DNA from: Nitrosovibrio sp. Nv6
GTDB lineage: Bacteria; Pseudomonadota; Gammaproteobacteria; Burkholderiales; Nitrosomonadaceae
DNA: 64,000 nucleotides
Assembly (NCBI RefSeq): GCF_900110495.1
Contig: NZ_FODX01000001.1
Coordinates: forward strand, 1,240,001 to 1,304,000
Direction of reading: 5' to 3'
The translations under genes were made by a program, and so were the position numbers. This document shows positions 48,403 through 58,060 of this stretch, piece by piece; the stretch's first letter is position 1; every line of letters starts with the position of its first letter. Under the pieces are notes generated by a model, which did not search any database, was not told the DNA's origin, and was given only the letters and a program-made list of their open reading frames with translations.

Positions 48403-48440
48403 AAACAAAAAAACCCCTTGCCGACTCTCCGGCAAGGGGT
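48403..48440 (-). terminator. Terminator of the cold-shock gene, possibly shared with icd
   Basis: A ten-base stem CCCCTTGCCG/CGGCAAGGGG. On the minus strand it is followed by TTTTTTTGTTTTT. On the plus strand only a weak T content follows. Confidence 0.85.
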
Positions 48441-48501
48441 GTGTATAATTCTGTAATAGGATTACAGTCTGATCACGGCTAGCCGTGCCAGAATGGAATC
48501 G

Positions 48502-48705
48502 TTAAGCAGACTGAATGTTTGATGCCTGTTTGCCCTTGGGACCTTGAGTAACTTCAAAGCTCACTTTTTGACCTTCTTTGAGAGTTTTGAATCCGGACAT
48601 ATTGATAGCGGAGAAGTGAGCGAATAAATCTTCACTGCCATCATCGGGAGTAATGAAACCAAAACCTTTTGAGTCATTGAACCATTTTACTGTACCAGTT
48701 GCCAT
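48502..48705 (-). CDS. Cold shock protein, CspA family
   Basis: A 67-residue cold-shock domain with both RNA-binding motifs, KGFGFITP and DLFAHFSAI. Such proteins melt RNA secondary structure. The leader is about 105 bases long from the predicted promoter at 48818-48846, which allows the mRNA-level cold regulation seen in E. coli cspA. It is an independent minus-strand unit between icd and clpS. Confidence 0.95.
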   Translation of the reverse strand: MATGTVKWFNDSKGFGFITPDDGSEDLFAHFSAINMSGFKTLKEGQKVSFEVTQGPKGKQASNIQSA

Positions 48706-48817
48706 TATTGCTTCCTATATAAAAAACGGGCCGGAAACCCGAACACTGTTTGAGTTTCAAGACCGCAAACGGCTGTAACCGGTACTGCAGAGAACTTGAA
48801 GCCAAACGCCAAGAGCT

Positions 48818-48846
48818 GTTTTACGCAAATCTGGTGTTCAAGTCAA
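48818..48846 (-). promoter_or_regulatory. Sigma-70 promoter of the cold-shock gene
   Basis: On the minus strand TTGACT (48841-48846), 17 bases, TAAAAC (48818-48823). It gives a leader of about 105 bases before the ATG. Confidence 0.6.
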
Positions 48847-48990
48847 GTAGCGTGTCCAGTTATTTTACGGAAATGCAACAGAATAATTTTCTAAAGGTAC
48901 TTGAATAATTCGACGTAATCATCAAATATTAAGTAATGGAAAATGGACTGAATATGCAAAGGCTGGTCCGGTTCGTTTTCGCTCTAACTG

Positions 48991-49320
48991 ATGAACAGCG
49001 AGACAGGAGAGATGAAGGCAGGAAATCATGGAGATGTTGTACTGGAGGCCAAAAAGAGTAAACTCAAGCCACCGCCAATGTTCAAGGTGATCTTGCTGAA
49101 TGATGATTTCACCCCTATGGATTTCGTGGTGGCCGTGTTACAGATTTTTTTTTCCAAGAATCGCGAACAGGCAACGCAAATCATGCTCAAAGTACATATG
49201 GATGGAGCGGGAGTATGTGGAGTTTATCCCAACGATGTGGCTACCACCAAGGTTGAACAGGTGGTCGCATTTGCGAGGCAGCATCAACATCCGCTAAGGT
49301 GCGTGATGGAGGAGACCTGA
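48991..49320 (+). CDS. clpS: ClpS adaptor protein
   Basis: Up to 109 residues. ClpS delivers N-degron substrates to ClpAP. The core [17 protein letters not shown] and the [16 protein letters not shown] segment match the family. The first ATG has no ribosome binding site, and the second (49012) has AGGAG unusually close, so the start is not certain. clpA begins 3 bases after the stop. Confidence 0.93.
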   Translation: MNSETGEMKAGNHGDVVLEAKKSKLKPPPMFKVILLNDDFTPMDFVVAVLQIFFSKNREQATQIMLKVHMDGAGVCGVYPNDVATTKVEQVVAFARQHQHPLRCVMEET

Positions 49321-49322
49321 AA

Positions 49323-51581
49323 ATGATTGCTCAAGAGTTAGAAGTAAGTTTACATATGGCATTCGTGGAATCGCGGCAGAAGCGCCACGAATTCATTACG
49401 GTCGAGCACTTGCTACTGGCTCTGCTTGACAATCCGACTGCCGCAGAGGTGTTGCGCGCCTGTTCCGTCGATATGGATGATCTTCGCCGGCTGCTGACAG
49501 AGCATGTTACCGAAAATACGCCGACAGTGGGCGGCAGCGGCGAAGTGGATACGCAGCCTACGTTGGGTTTTCAGCGGGTGATCCAGCGAGCGATTCTGCA
49601 TGTTCAGTCTTCCGGAAAAAAGGAAGTCACCGGCGCCAATGTACTGGTAGCGATATTTGGCGAAAAGGATTCCCACGCGGTTTATTTTCTTCATCAGAAG
49701 GGCGTAACCCGACTCGATGTGGTGAATTATATTTCTCACGGCATCAGTAAAGTGCCGCAGGGCAGTACCGCCAAAACCGACAGCGAAGGCGATACCGAGC
49801 AGGAGATGAATGCGGGCGGCGCATTGGAAAGTTACGCGGTAAATCTCAACTCGCAAGCACTTGCGGGCAAGATTGATCCGTTGATCGGGCGTGAACGTGA
49901 ACTGGAACGCCTGATACAGACGCTATGCCGCCGCCGCAAGAATAATCCCTTGCTGGTGGGTGAAGCCGGTGTCGGCAAAACCGCCATTGCGGAGGGATTG
50001 GCACGGCGCATTATTGAAAATGATGTTCCCGAAGTGCTTGCGCACCACCAGGTTTATGCTCTGGATATGGGCGCGCTGTTAGCCGGTACCAAATACCGTG
50101 GTGACTTCGAGCAGCGGCTGAAGGCGGTGCTCAAACAATTGCTTGAGAGCTCCAATTCCATTCTGTTCATTGATGAGATTCATACATTGATCGGTGCCGG
50201 CGCCGCTTCCGGCGGTACGCTGGACGCGTCCAATCTCCTGAAACCGATACTTAATACCGGTCAGTTGAAATGCATCGGCGCCACGACTTATAGTGAATAC
50301 CGCGGAATCTTTGAAAAAGATCACGCCCTCTCGCGTCGTTTCCAGAAAATTGACGTGCTTGAACCAAGCGTGGAAGAAACCGTATCCATCCTGCGCGGCC
50401 TGAAAGCCCGCTACGAGGCGCATCATGGCGTCAAATACACGGCGGTTGCGCTTACCACTGCGGCGGAATTGTCGGCGCGCTTCATTAATGACCGGCATTT
50501 GCCCGACAAGGCGATAGACGTGATAGACGAAGCTGGCGCAGCTCAGCGTGTCCTGCCTAAATCGAAACAGCGCAAGATAATCAGCAAACATGAGATCGAG
50601 AGCATTATCGCCAAGATTGCGCGCATTCCGGCGCAAAATGTTTCCAGCGATGACCGCAACACGTTGAAGACGCTGGACCGTGATTTGAAAGCGGTAGTGT
50701 TCGGACAGGACAAGGCCATCAATGCGCTGACCGCCGCAATCAAGATGGCGAGAAGCGGCTTGGGCAATCCACAGAAACCAGTCGGCTCATTCCTGTTTTC
50801 CGGTCCCACCGGCGTTGGCAAAACCGAGGTTGCGCGACAGCTCGCTTATGCGCTAGGCATTCATTTGCACCGGTTCGACATGTCTGAATACATGGAGCGG
50901 CATGCTGTTTCGCGCCTGATCGGCGCGCCGCCTGGGTATGTAGGTTTCGATCAGGGCGGTTTGCTTACCGAGGCCATCATCAAACAGCCATATTCTGTGC
51001 TGCTGCTGGACGAAATTGAAAAGGCGCACCCCGATATCTTCAATATCCTGCTGCAAGTGATGGATCATGGCACCTTGACCGATAATAACGGCCGCAAGGC
51101 GGACTTCCGCAATGTGGTGATCATCATGACGACCAACGCGGGCGCTGAAGCGCTCAGCAAGGCCACCATGGGCTTCACCAAGGCGGCACAGGCGGGTGAC
51201 GAGATGGCAGACATCAAGCGCATGTTCACGCCCGAATTCCGCAACCGGCTGGACGCGATCATTTCGTTCGCGTCTCTGGACAGCGCGGTGATTCTGCGTG
51301 TAGTGGATAAATTCCTGATGCAACTTGAAGCTCAATTGCAGGAGAAGAAAGTGGATGCGATATTCACCGAGGCGTTGAGAGAATACCTTGCCAGGAATGG
51401 CGTTGATCCTCTCATGGGCGCGCGTCCAATGGCCCGGCTCATTCAGGACACCATTCGCAGCGCCTTAGCGGATGAGTTACTGTTCGGGCGGCTGGCGAAC
51501 GGCGGCAAAGTGACGGTGGATATCGGTGCAGATAACAAGGTGGAGCTTCAGTTTGAGGAAGAAGCGACCGCAGCCGTGTAG
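49323..51581 (+). CDS. clpA: ATP-dependent Clp protease ATPase subunit ClpA
   Basis: A 752-residue AAA+ unfoldase: N-domain (1-145), first ATPase module (GEAGVGKTAIAEG, SILFIDEIHTLIGAG), second module (GPTGVGKTEVARQ, VLLLDEIEKAHP) and a C-terminal IGF/IGL-type region that docks ClpP. ATG 49323 has GGAGG upstream. It is translationally close to clpS, and the pair ends at a strong terminator. Confidence 0.97.
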   Translation: MIAQELEVSLHMAFVESRQKRHEFITVEHLLLALLDNPTAAEVLRACSVDMDDLRRLLTEHVTENTPTVGGSGEVDTQPTLGFQRVIQRAILHVQSSGKKEVTGANVLVAIFGEKDSHAVYFLHQKGVTRLDVVNYISHGISKVPQGSTAKTDSEGDTEQEMNAGGALESYAVNLNSQALAGKIDPLIGRERELERLIQTLCRRRKNNPLLVGEAGVGKTAIAEGLARRIIENDVPEVLAHHQVYALDMGALLAGTKYRGDFEQRLKAVLKQLLESSNSILFIDEIHTLIGAGAASGGTLDASNLLKPILNTGQLKCIGATTYSEYRGIFEKDHALSRRFQKIDVLEPSVEETVSILRGLKARYEAHHGVKYTAVALTTAAELSARFINDRHLPDKAIDVIDEAGAAQRVLPKSKQRKIISKHEIESIIAKIARIPAQNVSSDDRNTLKTLDRDLKAVVFGQDKAINALTAAIKMARSGLGNPQKPVGSFLFSGPTGVGKTEVARQLAYALGIHLHRFDMSEYMERHAVSRLIGAPPGYVGFDQGGLLTEAIIKQPYSVLLLDEIEKAHPDIFNILLQVMDHGTLTDNNGRKADFRNVVIIMTTNAGAEALSKATMGFTKAAQAGDEMADIKRMFTPEFRNRLDAIISFASLDSAVILRVVDKFLMQLEAQLQEKKVDAIFTEALREYLARNGVDPLMGARPMARLIQDTIRSALADELLFGRLANGGKVTVDIGADNKVELQFEEEATAAV

Positions 51582-51624
51582 CCCTGTTGTAGCCGGTAGT
51601 TTAATCGCACGAAAGCAAGGAAAC

Positions 51625-51650
51625 AAAAAAGGCGCTTATGCGCCTTTTTT
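51625..51650. terminator. Bidirectional terminator between clpA and dodecin
   Basis: AAAAAAGGCGC, TTAT, GCGCCTTTTTT forms a hairpin with A and T runs on both sides, so it can serve both converging genes. Confidence 0.9.
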
Positions 51651-51718
51651 GTGTCGGGTACTCCTGAGTGGGCTTCGGCTTCTTTTCGATCAGGCGAAGG
51701 CTCATTCGAGTTCCCTGT

Positions 51719-51937
51719 CTATTTGTCGGCCTCATACTTGAAAGACAGATTGACTCGCGCGCGATACGCAGCCACTTTACCATCTTCAATCACCATATCA
51801 AGCTTTACTATTTCCGCAACTCTCAAATCCCTCAAGCTCTTTGACGCCGTCTCGACGGCGTTTTTGGCGGCATCCTCCCAGGATGTCTTGCTGGTTCCTA
51901 TTATCTCCGTTATTCGATAAACGCTGTCTCCTGCCAT
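51719..51937 (-). CDS. Dodecin (flavin-binding)
   Basis: A 72-residue dodecin: YRITEIIGTSKTSWEDAAKN, then LRVAEIVKLDMVIEDGKVAAYRA split over strands. Dodecins form hollow 12-mers that bind riboflavin or FMN. ATG 51937 follows AAGGAG; the frame is open further upstream. It is converging with clpA across a shared terminator. Confidence 0.93.
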   Translation of the reverse strand: MAGDSVYRITEIIGTSKTSWEDAAKNAVETASKSLRDLRVAEIVKLDMVIEDGKVAAYRARVNLSFKYEADK

Positions 51938-52187
51938 GGTTTTTCTCCTTCTGGGAAGTTTAAGCAATAAAGAAACATCGCACGAACCCGGCGCATAGCC
52001 CAGCCCGGATGCTATTTCAGTTTAGGACTAACTTCGACAGATTGCAACCGGCGATATGCCGGATAGAAATGCGGTGCCCGCAGCAGATGGTTCAGATGCT
52101 TTTGTCGTCAACATGCCTTCATCCATTTCCACTGTTCCAACTATAAATAATTAGAAAGCAACATAAACAACTTTAAACATATAAAAA

Positions 52188-52217
52188 TTGACAAAGTGGC
52201 GGGCGATAGGCTATCTT
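52188..52217 (+). promoter_or_regulatory. Sigma-70 promoter with an AT-rich upstream element
   Basis: Consensus TTGACA at 52188-52193, an 18-base spacer and TATCTT at 52212-52217. About 45 bases immediately upstream are strongly AT-rich with A tracts, as in an UP element. It drives the 41-codon ORF at 52281. Confidence 0.6.
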
Positions 52218-52280
52218 ATGACCTTCGATTATGACATTTTAATGATTTTCCTGTTAATGGAATGCAAAGGAGGTGACGTT

Positions 52281-52406
52281 ATGCATGCTGAAGAAAGTGA
52301 CGCTATGGATGGGCAAGTAAATGATGATCAAGTAGATGACAATAGCAAGCCCGTAAATTTCCTCGCTATGACAGTCAATTTTATTATCCGTATGCTGAAA
52401 TTTTGA
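52281..52406 (+). CDS. 41-residue hypothetical protein with near-perfect Shine-Dalgarno
   Basis: I do not recognise this protein. AAAGGAGGTGA lies four bases before ATG 52281 and is nearly a full complement of the 16S rRNA 3' end. A consensus -35 box and AT-rich upstream element lie 60-90 bases further up. The first 26 residues are acidic (MHAEESDAMDGQVNDDQVDD). The last 15 (VNFLAMTVNFIIRMLKF, about residues 25-41) are hydrophobic with two basic residues and could associate with the membrane. The frame is also open upstream to 52188, but that part lies across the promoter. It converges with cphA, so it could also be a small RNA or a leader. Confidence 0.55.
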   Translation: MHAEESDAMDGQVNDDQVDDNSKPVNFLAMTVNFIIRMLKF

Positions 52407-52469
52407 CCTTATCCGCTGTCGGCTGCACAAACGTAACTCCCAAAAATCACGAAAGCCCAATACCCAGCG

Positions 52470-55040
52470 CTAGCCCGCAACAACACGCTTGGTAATGTGC
52501 CCCAGCGCTTCTTCCACCTGATCGATGAGAATGAGGCATAATTCTCCGTCTTTCAGGTTGGCAAAAGCGGCATCGATCGCTCCAAACTCACCGCGGATCT
52601 CTTTGACATCCCTGGCGCGTTTCGCATGTTCCAGCCCCTGCCGCAACAGACTCAGCACTTCTCCATCGGCACGGCCCCGCTGGCACTGGTCCTGATAAAG
52701 CACCACCTCGTCGAAAGCATCGCCAAGAATTTCGGTCTGCTGGCGAATATCCTCATCGCGACGGTCTCCAGCGCCACTGATAACCACGGAGCGCCGCTTG
52801 GCTGGCATCTTGTCGATGGCGCGCACAAGTGCCCGGATTGCGTCTGCATTATGACCGTAATCCGCAATAAGGGTAGCGCCACGGTGACTGAAGAGATTGA
52901 AACGGCCTGGCGCGGTTAGGGTATCGCTGACAAAATTGGCAAGACCTGCGCGTATGATCTCCCAATCAAGGCCAAGCGCCCAGCCTGCTCCCGTCGCAGC
53001 CATCGCGTTTTCGATCTGGAATGGGATAGCGCCATTTTGGGTAACGGGAATTCCGGACAGTGGTATGCGGTATTCAATGCCACCCTCTGAAGCGACAATG
53101 GCGTCTTCATCGAGATAGACGACGCGCTTGTTTTGTGCCCGGTGCCTCGCTATTACCGGATTGTCCGGATCGCGGGCGAAAAAGGTTACTTTGCCAGGAC
53201 AGTGAGCCGCCATGCCGGCCACGAAAGGATCGGCCGCGTTCAATACGGCGATGCCCGTACCAGGGGTGACGTTTTGAACGACGACGCGTTTGACGGCAGT
53301 CAGATCCTCCACGGTGTTGATGTATGAGAGGCCAAGGTGGTCGCCCATGCCGATGTTGGTTACCACCGCGACATCGCATCGATCGAAGCCCAGACCCTCG
53401 CGCAACAGGCCGCCTCGAGCGGTCTCTAATACCGCGGCATCGACATCGGGGTGGAGGAGAACCTTTTTTGCACTCTTGGGGCCGCTGCAGTCGCCTGTGT
53501 CAATGCGCTGCCCGTCGATATAGACGCCGTCGGTACTGGTCATGCCCACACGCATGCCCTGGCAATCAAGGATATTGGCGATAAGGCGAACCGTGGTGGT
53601 CTTGCCATTGGTACCTGTCACCGCCACGACCGGAATACGCGCGTCATCGCCCTTTTTGAACATACTGGCAATAATTGCCTCTCCCACTGCCCGTCCTTTG
53701 CCGAACGAAGGCTGCAAATGCATGCGGAGGCCCGGCGCGGCGTTGATTTCGATAACGGCGCCCTGCCCTTCCAACGGTTTCGATACCGTATCGCAGACTA
53801 CATCGACTCCACAGATATCCAGGCCGATCATTTGTGCGGCAGCTTCCATGCGCGCGGCGAACTCGGGATGAACATCGTCGGTAACGTCGGTAGCTGTTCC
53901 GCCAGTGGAAAGATTGGCGTTACTGCGCAGCAGCACGCGTGTCCCTTGAGATGGTATGGATTCCGCCGTCAAACCCTGGATTGCCAGATGGGCATGGGCA
54001 ATTTCGTCGAAATGTATTTTTGTAAGCGCATTGGCGTGGCCCTCTCCGCGCCGCGGGTCGCTATTGATCCGATCTACCAGCTGACCTACGCTGTGCATGC
54101 CATCGCCAATAACCTGGGGCGGATCGCGCCGAGCCGCGGCAATCAGCTTATTGCCGACCAACAGGATGCGGTAGTCGTGGCCTGGAATGTAACGCTCAAC
54201 CAGGACTTTGCCGCTGATCTCAGCCGCCGCCGCATAAGCGGCTTCCACTTGTTCACGGCTCATGAGGTTTACGCCGACTCCCCTGCCCTGATTGCCATCC
54301 TGCGGCTTAACAACAACAGGTGCGCCTATTTCGCAGGTCGCAGTCCACGCGTCCTCCGCGTTCGCTACCTGTCTACCGGGGGCGATGGGAATACCCGCAG
54401 CGTTCAGCAACGTTCTGGTCAGCTCCTTATCCTGCGCAATGGACTCCGCCACAAAGCTGGTCAGGCAGGTTTCCGCAGCCTGAATACGACGCTGACGGCT
54501 ACCCCAACCAAATTGCACCATACTGCCATCAGTCAGCCTGCGGAAGGGAATCCCGCGTGCGGTGGCCGCGCGGACGACTGCGCTCGTACTCGGCCCGAGC
54601 CGTATTTCCTCATCCAGTTCACGGAGGCGGTGCACCGCGCCGTCCAGATCGAAGGAGGCGCCGTCGGCAGCCGCATGACATAAGGCTTGCGCGAGATCGA
54701 TGGCGAGCCTGCCTACCTCCTCTTCGCTGTACTCTACAATAACCTGATAAGTGCCGGCTTCCAGCGTGTGAACAGTCTTACTGAAGGTCACCGGGCAACC
54801 GGCCTGTATTTGCAGACCAAGGGCAGCACGTTCCAGTGCATGCGCCACCATCCCGGCTTCTTGATGGGATTCCGGCTGGAGCAGATTGATTTGAGGGAAT
54901 CGTTCGCGCAAACAGCCCAGGAAGTCCGGAATTTCCCTTACGGGAAATTCCGTTGCGCCACAGCAAACAATCACTTCTATCACTGTATGCCGGCTCCATA
55001 AATTGGGGCCGCGCAATGCACGGATACGTGATACTTTCAT
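52470..55040 (-). CDS. cphA: Cyanophycin synthetase
   Basis: Non-ribosomal synthesis of cyanophycin (poly-Asp backbone with Arg side chains), an insoluble nitrogen reserve. The 856-residue protein has an N-terminal domain (about 1-160), an ATP-grasp domain (KPQDGNQGRG, VERYIPGHDYR, INAAPGLRMH; adds Asp), and a Mur-ligase-like domain with P-loop GTNGKTTT at about residue 476 (adds Arg) plus its C-terminal part (PGRFNLF, ADYGHNADA). The frame begins at GTG 55094, overlapping the upstream stop. ATG 55040 has AGGAG eight bases upstream and gives the family N-terminus MKVSRIRALRGPNLW, so it is chosen. It follows cphA' on the same strand. Confidence 0.96.
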   Translation of the reverse strand: MKVSRIRALRGPNLWSRHTVIEVIVCCGATEFPVREIPDFLGCLRERFPQINLLQPESHQEAGMVAHALERAALGLQIQAGCPVTFSKTVHTLEAGTYQVIVEYSEEEVGRLAIDLAQALCHAAADGASFDLDGAVHRLRELDEEIRLGPSTSAVVRAATARGIPFRRLTDGSMVQFGWGSRQRRIQAAETCLTSFVAESIAQDKELTRTLLNAAGIPIAPGRQVANAEDAWTATCEIGAPVVVKPQDGNQGRGVGVNLMSREQVEAAYAAAAEISGKVLVERYIPGHDYRILLVGNKLIAAARRDPPQVIGDGMHSVGQLVDRINSDPRRGEGHANALTKIHFDEIAHAHLAIQGLTAESIPSQGTRVLLRSNANLSTGGTATDVTDDVHPEFAARMEAAAQMIGLDICGVDVVCDTVSKPLEGQGAVIEINAAPGLRMHLQPSFGKGRAVGEAIIASMFKKGDDARIPVVAVTGTNGKTTTVRLIANILDCQGMRVGMTSTDGVYIDGQRIDTGDCSGPKSAKKVLLHPDVDAAVLETARGGLLREGLGFDRCDVAVVTNIGMGDHLGLSYINTVEDLTAVKRVVVQNVTPGTGIAVLNAADPFVAGMAAHCPGKVTFFARDPDNPVIARHRAQNKRVVYLDEDAIVASEGGIEYRIPLSGIPVTQNGAIPFQIENAMAATGAGWALGLDWEIIRAGLANFVSDTLTAPGRFNLFSHRGATLIADYGHNADAIRALVRAIDKMPAKRRSVVISGAGDRRDEDIRQQTEILGDAFDEVVLYQDQCQRGRADGEVLSLLRQGLEHAKRARDVKEIRGEFGAIDAAFANLKDGELCLILIDQVEEALGHITKRVVAG

Positions 55041-55090
55041 CGAAAATTCTCCTGATGTTTCTTGTACCGGAGGTGCTGCTGATTTGGTTT

Positions 55091-57340
55091 TCACGTCATG
55101 TTAAATACCGAAAAATTTTCGATTCCCGCACGTATGAGGCCAGGTTCGATACCAAGTGCCCAGGCAGCAGCCACTGCTGCGAGAACGTTCTCGACAGCAT
55201 GCATCGCATGCCCGTCTCCGGTAAGCGGAACATCAGCCAATTTACTCAACGGCAGTTCGCTGGAACCGGTAACGAGGAGAATTTCGCCATCGCGAACCAT
55301 CACTGCCCGTTTGCCCTTCACGCCGTTTATACCCGCCGTGCCGCGCAAGCAATGCTCTTTTATTACCGGCAACCCGGGATCGAGACTGAAGTAAATGATT
55401 TCACCATTGCACAGCGCAGCCATTTCGACCAGCATTGCCTCCCTGGCATTCAGCACTGCTGCGCCTGTGGGCAACACTACATCCACCTGGGTACGCAGTA
55501 TATCGAAAACCTGTTTGGGCGTTTCGATATACTGCCCGTAATGCCGCGATAACTCGACATTGGTTACCACGCCGACATGACAACCGTCGTAGGCCAATCC
55601 CTCATTCAGCATGCTATCGCCTCCATTTTCAAAAACAGCGGCTTCAACTGAGCGATTCATCAGAATGTTGTTGACCCCCTTCCATTTGGCGTGGTCGCCC
55701 TTATAAACCTGCCTCTGGTCGAGATAGAAGCCGTCGCTGCATGCGAGGCCTGTATGCTTGCCGGATAACGCCAGTAGTTGAGCAACCAGGTGCGCCACCA
55801 TGGTTTTTCCGTAGCTGCCAGTGATGCCTACAATGGGAATACGGCCATCGTCATGGTTCGGAAAGAGATGATCGACGATAGCTTCACCGACAGGTCTAGG
55901 CGTGCCAATGGCAGGCTTGATGTGCATCAGCAAACCGGGACCCGCGTTGACTTCAACGATCGCCCCGCCCTGTTCGGCAAGCGGACGCGAGATATCCCTG
56001 GCTACGAGGTCGATGCCCGCAATATCCAGTCCGATAATGCGCGCAGCAAGGGAAGCGGCCGCAGCGATGCTCGGGTGCACTTCGTCAGTGACATCGAAAG
56101 CATGATTGCCGTTACGCTGAATCAGAACTTCCAGGCCGGCCGGTGGAACCGAATTGATGGTAAAGCCCTGACGGACAATTTCCATGATCGTTATACCATC
56201 TACGCTGACAGGATTCAGAGGATGATCTTCGGATGCCCCGCGGCGTGGATCCGAATTGATCTGGTGGCGGATCAGCTCGCCAATAGTTGATATACCGTCG
56301 CCGGTAACAGAGACCGAATCACCTCGGCTTGCGGCAACGAGCCTGCCGCCGACCACCAGCAAGCGATGTTCCGTACCCGGAACATAACGTTCGATCAATA
56401 CGCCATCACCCTCTTCCAGAGCCACATGGTAAGCTGACTCGACTTCTTCGCGCTTGCTCAACTCGATAAAAACGCCACGTCCATGGTTGCCATCGCAGGG
56501 TTTGATGACCACCGGCAACCCGATGTCCTGAGCGGCTTCCCAGGCATCTTCGGCACTATGAACAGTTCGGCCTTCAGGGACAGCAACCCCGCATGACTGA
56601 AGCAATGCCTTGGTCAAATCCTTATCGCGCGAGATACTTTCCGCTATGGCTGGCGTGCGGTCCGTCTCGGCTGTCCAGATACGGTGGCTTCGAATGCCAT
56701 AGCCGAGCTGAACCAGGTTTCCCTTGGTGAGAAGGCGGATAGCGGGGATGTTGCGGCCCGCGGCGGCCTGAACGATACAGGCGGTTGAAGGCCCCAGCCA
56801 CAGGGAGTCAACCATGTCACGCAGGCGTTCGATGGTCTGTTTGATATTATAGGGCTCATCACCGGACCAGCGTCCCATCGCCGCCAGCACCAGTTCACGA
56901 GCCGCGGAGAGGGCGCTACGTGCAATATCCTCATGCCACGCGCTGACGGCCACCTTGTAAACCCCGCGCAGCGACGTTTCACGAGCTCTGCCAAAGCCGC
57001 CAGGCATGCCGGCAAGGTTTTGCAGCTCAAGCGTAATATGCTCCAGAATGTGGCCCGTCCAGGTGCCCTCCTTGAGCCGCCGCAGGAAACCGCCGCGCTC
57101 TCCATAGCTGCAGCGGTGCTCAACCAGTGACGGAAGCCAGGAAGACAGGCACTCGTAAAAGCCGGGGATCGTATCTGAGGGGAAGTCTTCAAGCTCGCCG
57201 ATATCGACAATTGCCTCAAGGACCGGGCGACAAGTCCACATATTCGGACCGTTTAGGTGGCGAATCTCAATAAATTTAATATCTCTACTATTCGGGGCCG
57301 GGTTCGCCGAGTCAGTGGTTGTATTCGCGTAGGCCAGCAT
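55091..57340 (-). CDS. Second cyanophycin synthetase-like protein (CphA'), C-terminally truncated
   Basis: About 749 residues from ATG 57340; the frame is open to 57493 and the start is not certain. It shares with CphA the N-terminal and ATP-grasp domains (KPCDGNHGRG, VNAGPGLLMH) and the Mur-ligase central domain (GITGSYGKTMV in place of GTNGKTTT). It stops at GIENFSVFNMT, about 150 residues before the end of CphA, so the last Mur-ligase domain is missing. Such shortened paralogues are known beside CphA in betaproteobacteria, and a truncated CphA2 in cyanobacteria polymerises beta-Asp-Arg dipeptides. Which role applies here is not known. The stop overlaps the possible GTG start of cphA. Confidence 0.88.
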   Translation of the reverse strand: MLAYANTTTDSANPAPNSRDIKFIEIRHLNGPNMWTCRPVLEAIVDIGELEDFPSDTIPGFYECLSSWLPSLVEHRCSYGERGGFLRRLKEGTWTGHILEHITLELQNLAGMPGGFGRARETSLRGVYKVAVSAWHEDIARSALSAARELVLAAMGRWSGDEPYNIKQTIERLRDMVDSLWLGPSTACIVQAAAGRNIPAIRLLTKGNLVQLGYGIRSHRIWTAETDRTPAIAESISRDKDLTKALLQSCGVAVPEGRTVHSAEDAWEAAQDIGLPVVIKPCDGNHGRGVFIELSKREEVESAYHVALEEGDGVLIERYVPGTEHRLLVVGGRLVAASRGDSVSVTGDGISTIGELIRHQINSDPRRGASEDHPLNPVSVDGITIMEIVRQGFTINSVPPAGLEVLIQRNGNHAFDVTDEVHPSIAAAASLAARIIGLDIAGIDLVARDISRPLAEQGGAIVEVNAGPGLLMHIKPAIGTPRPVGEAIVDHLFPNHDDGRIPIVGITGSYGKTMVAHLVAQLLALSGKHTGLACSDGFYLDQRQVYKGDHAKWKGVNNILMNRSVEAAVFENGGDSMLNEGLAYDGCHVGVVTNVELSRHYGQYIETPKQVFDILRTQVDVVLPTGAAVLNAREAMLVEMAALCNGEIIYFSLDPGLPVIKEHCLRGTAGINGVKGKRAVMVRDGEILLVTGSSELPLSKLADVPLTGDGHAMHAVENVLAAVAAAWALGIEPGLIRAGIENFSVFNMT

Positions 57341-58060
57341 GGATTCTCGCACGGAGTAAGTTAAAGCTGGACTAACGCGATTGCGGAGAATCGGTTTACA
57401 GCTCGATAGACTAATCATGTTGAACCCAAACGCTGCAACGGTCCCCGGAAGAACGGTTTCAGATCCTTGATCGTCCATATGACCGGTTCTCACTCACACT
57501 CAAGCCGACTGTGGTACAGCATGCTCTGTTGGTTGACCAGGTTTATATCGGTTGGCTAATGCGGCCGTGTTGGGAACCGTTCTACCATACGTCGATTTGA
57601 CGGATGAGGAATTAAATTCATACGTGACTAATGTTTCAAATGGGAAAACCTGCGGATCAGCCTTGTGTTTTTTCGTGGGGGTCCATTATTGTCCAGCACG
57701 GATAGGCAAGCGAGAAAGATCAAGCATAAATCATGCCAAACCTAATAATCAAAAAAACAATAGGTTGACTCAAGGAAAGAAGTATCAATGTCGCCCCCAA
57801 CCGACATTTGCATCTCACGCTGCTATTAAGCAATTGATGTAATATGACTATCTTATGTCGCTAGTCAGCGACAATTATTCAGACACCTGAGCCGTACGTA
57901 GCGCACACTGGAGAGAAAATTACGAGCGCACAAGAATCTGTACAGCACCTCATTTCCAAATCGTGGAATTTATATGCCCCCAATAGATTGGAACACCGGT
58001 ATGGAACGGAAGGTTTTTTCGGTGGGATGCGCGAGTTGCACAGCGCTTCGATAATCTGTT
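57341..58060. other. Intergenic region upstream of cphA'
   Basis: AT-rich sequence of about 570 bases beyond the longest possible cphA' frame. A plus-strand frame at 57552-57842 has no good ribosome binding site and no known family. It probably holds the promoter of the cphA'-cphA pair, but I cannot define one. Confidence 0.4.

Noticed and set aside
53451..54683. A 410-codon open frame on the plus strand inside cphA
   Set aside because: It is the antisense shadow of cphA, has no ribosome binding site, and its translation has the Cys/His/Arg-rich composition typical of such shadows.
57552..57842. A 96-codon plus-strand frame upstream of cphA'
   Set aside because: AT-rich region, no good start context, no known domain.
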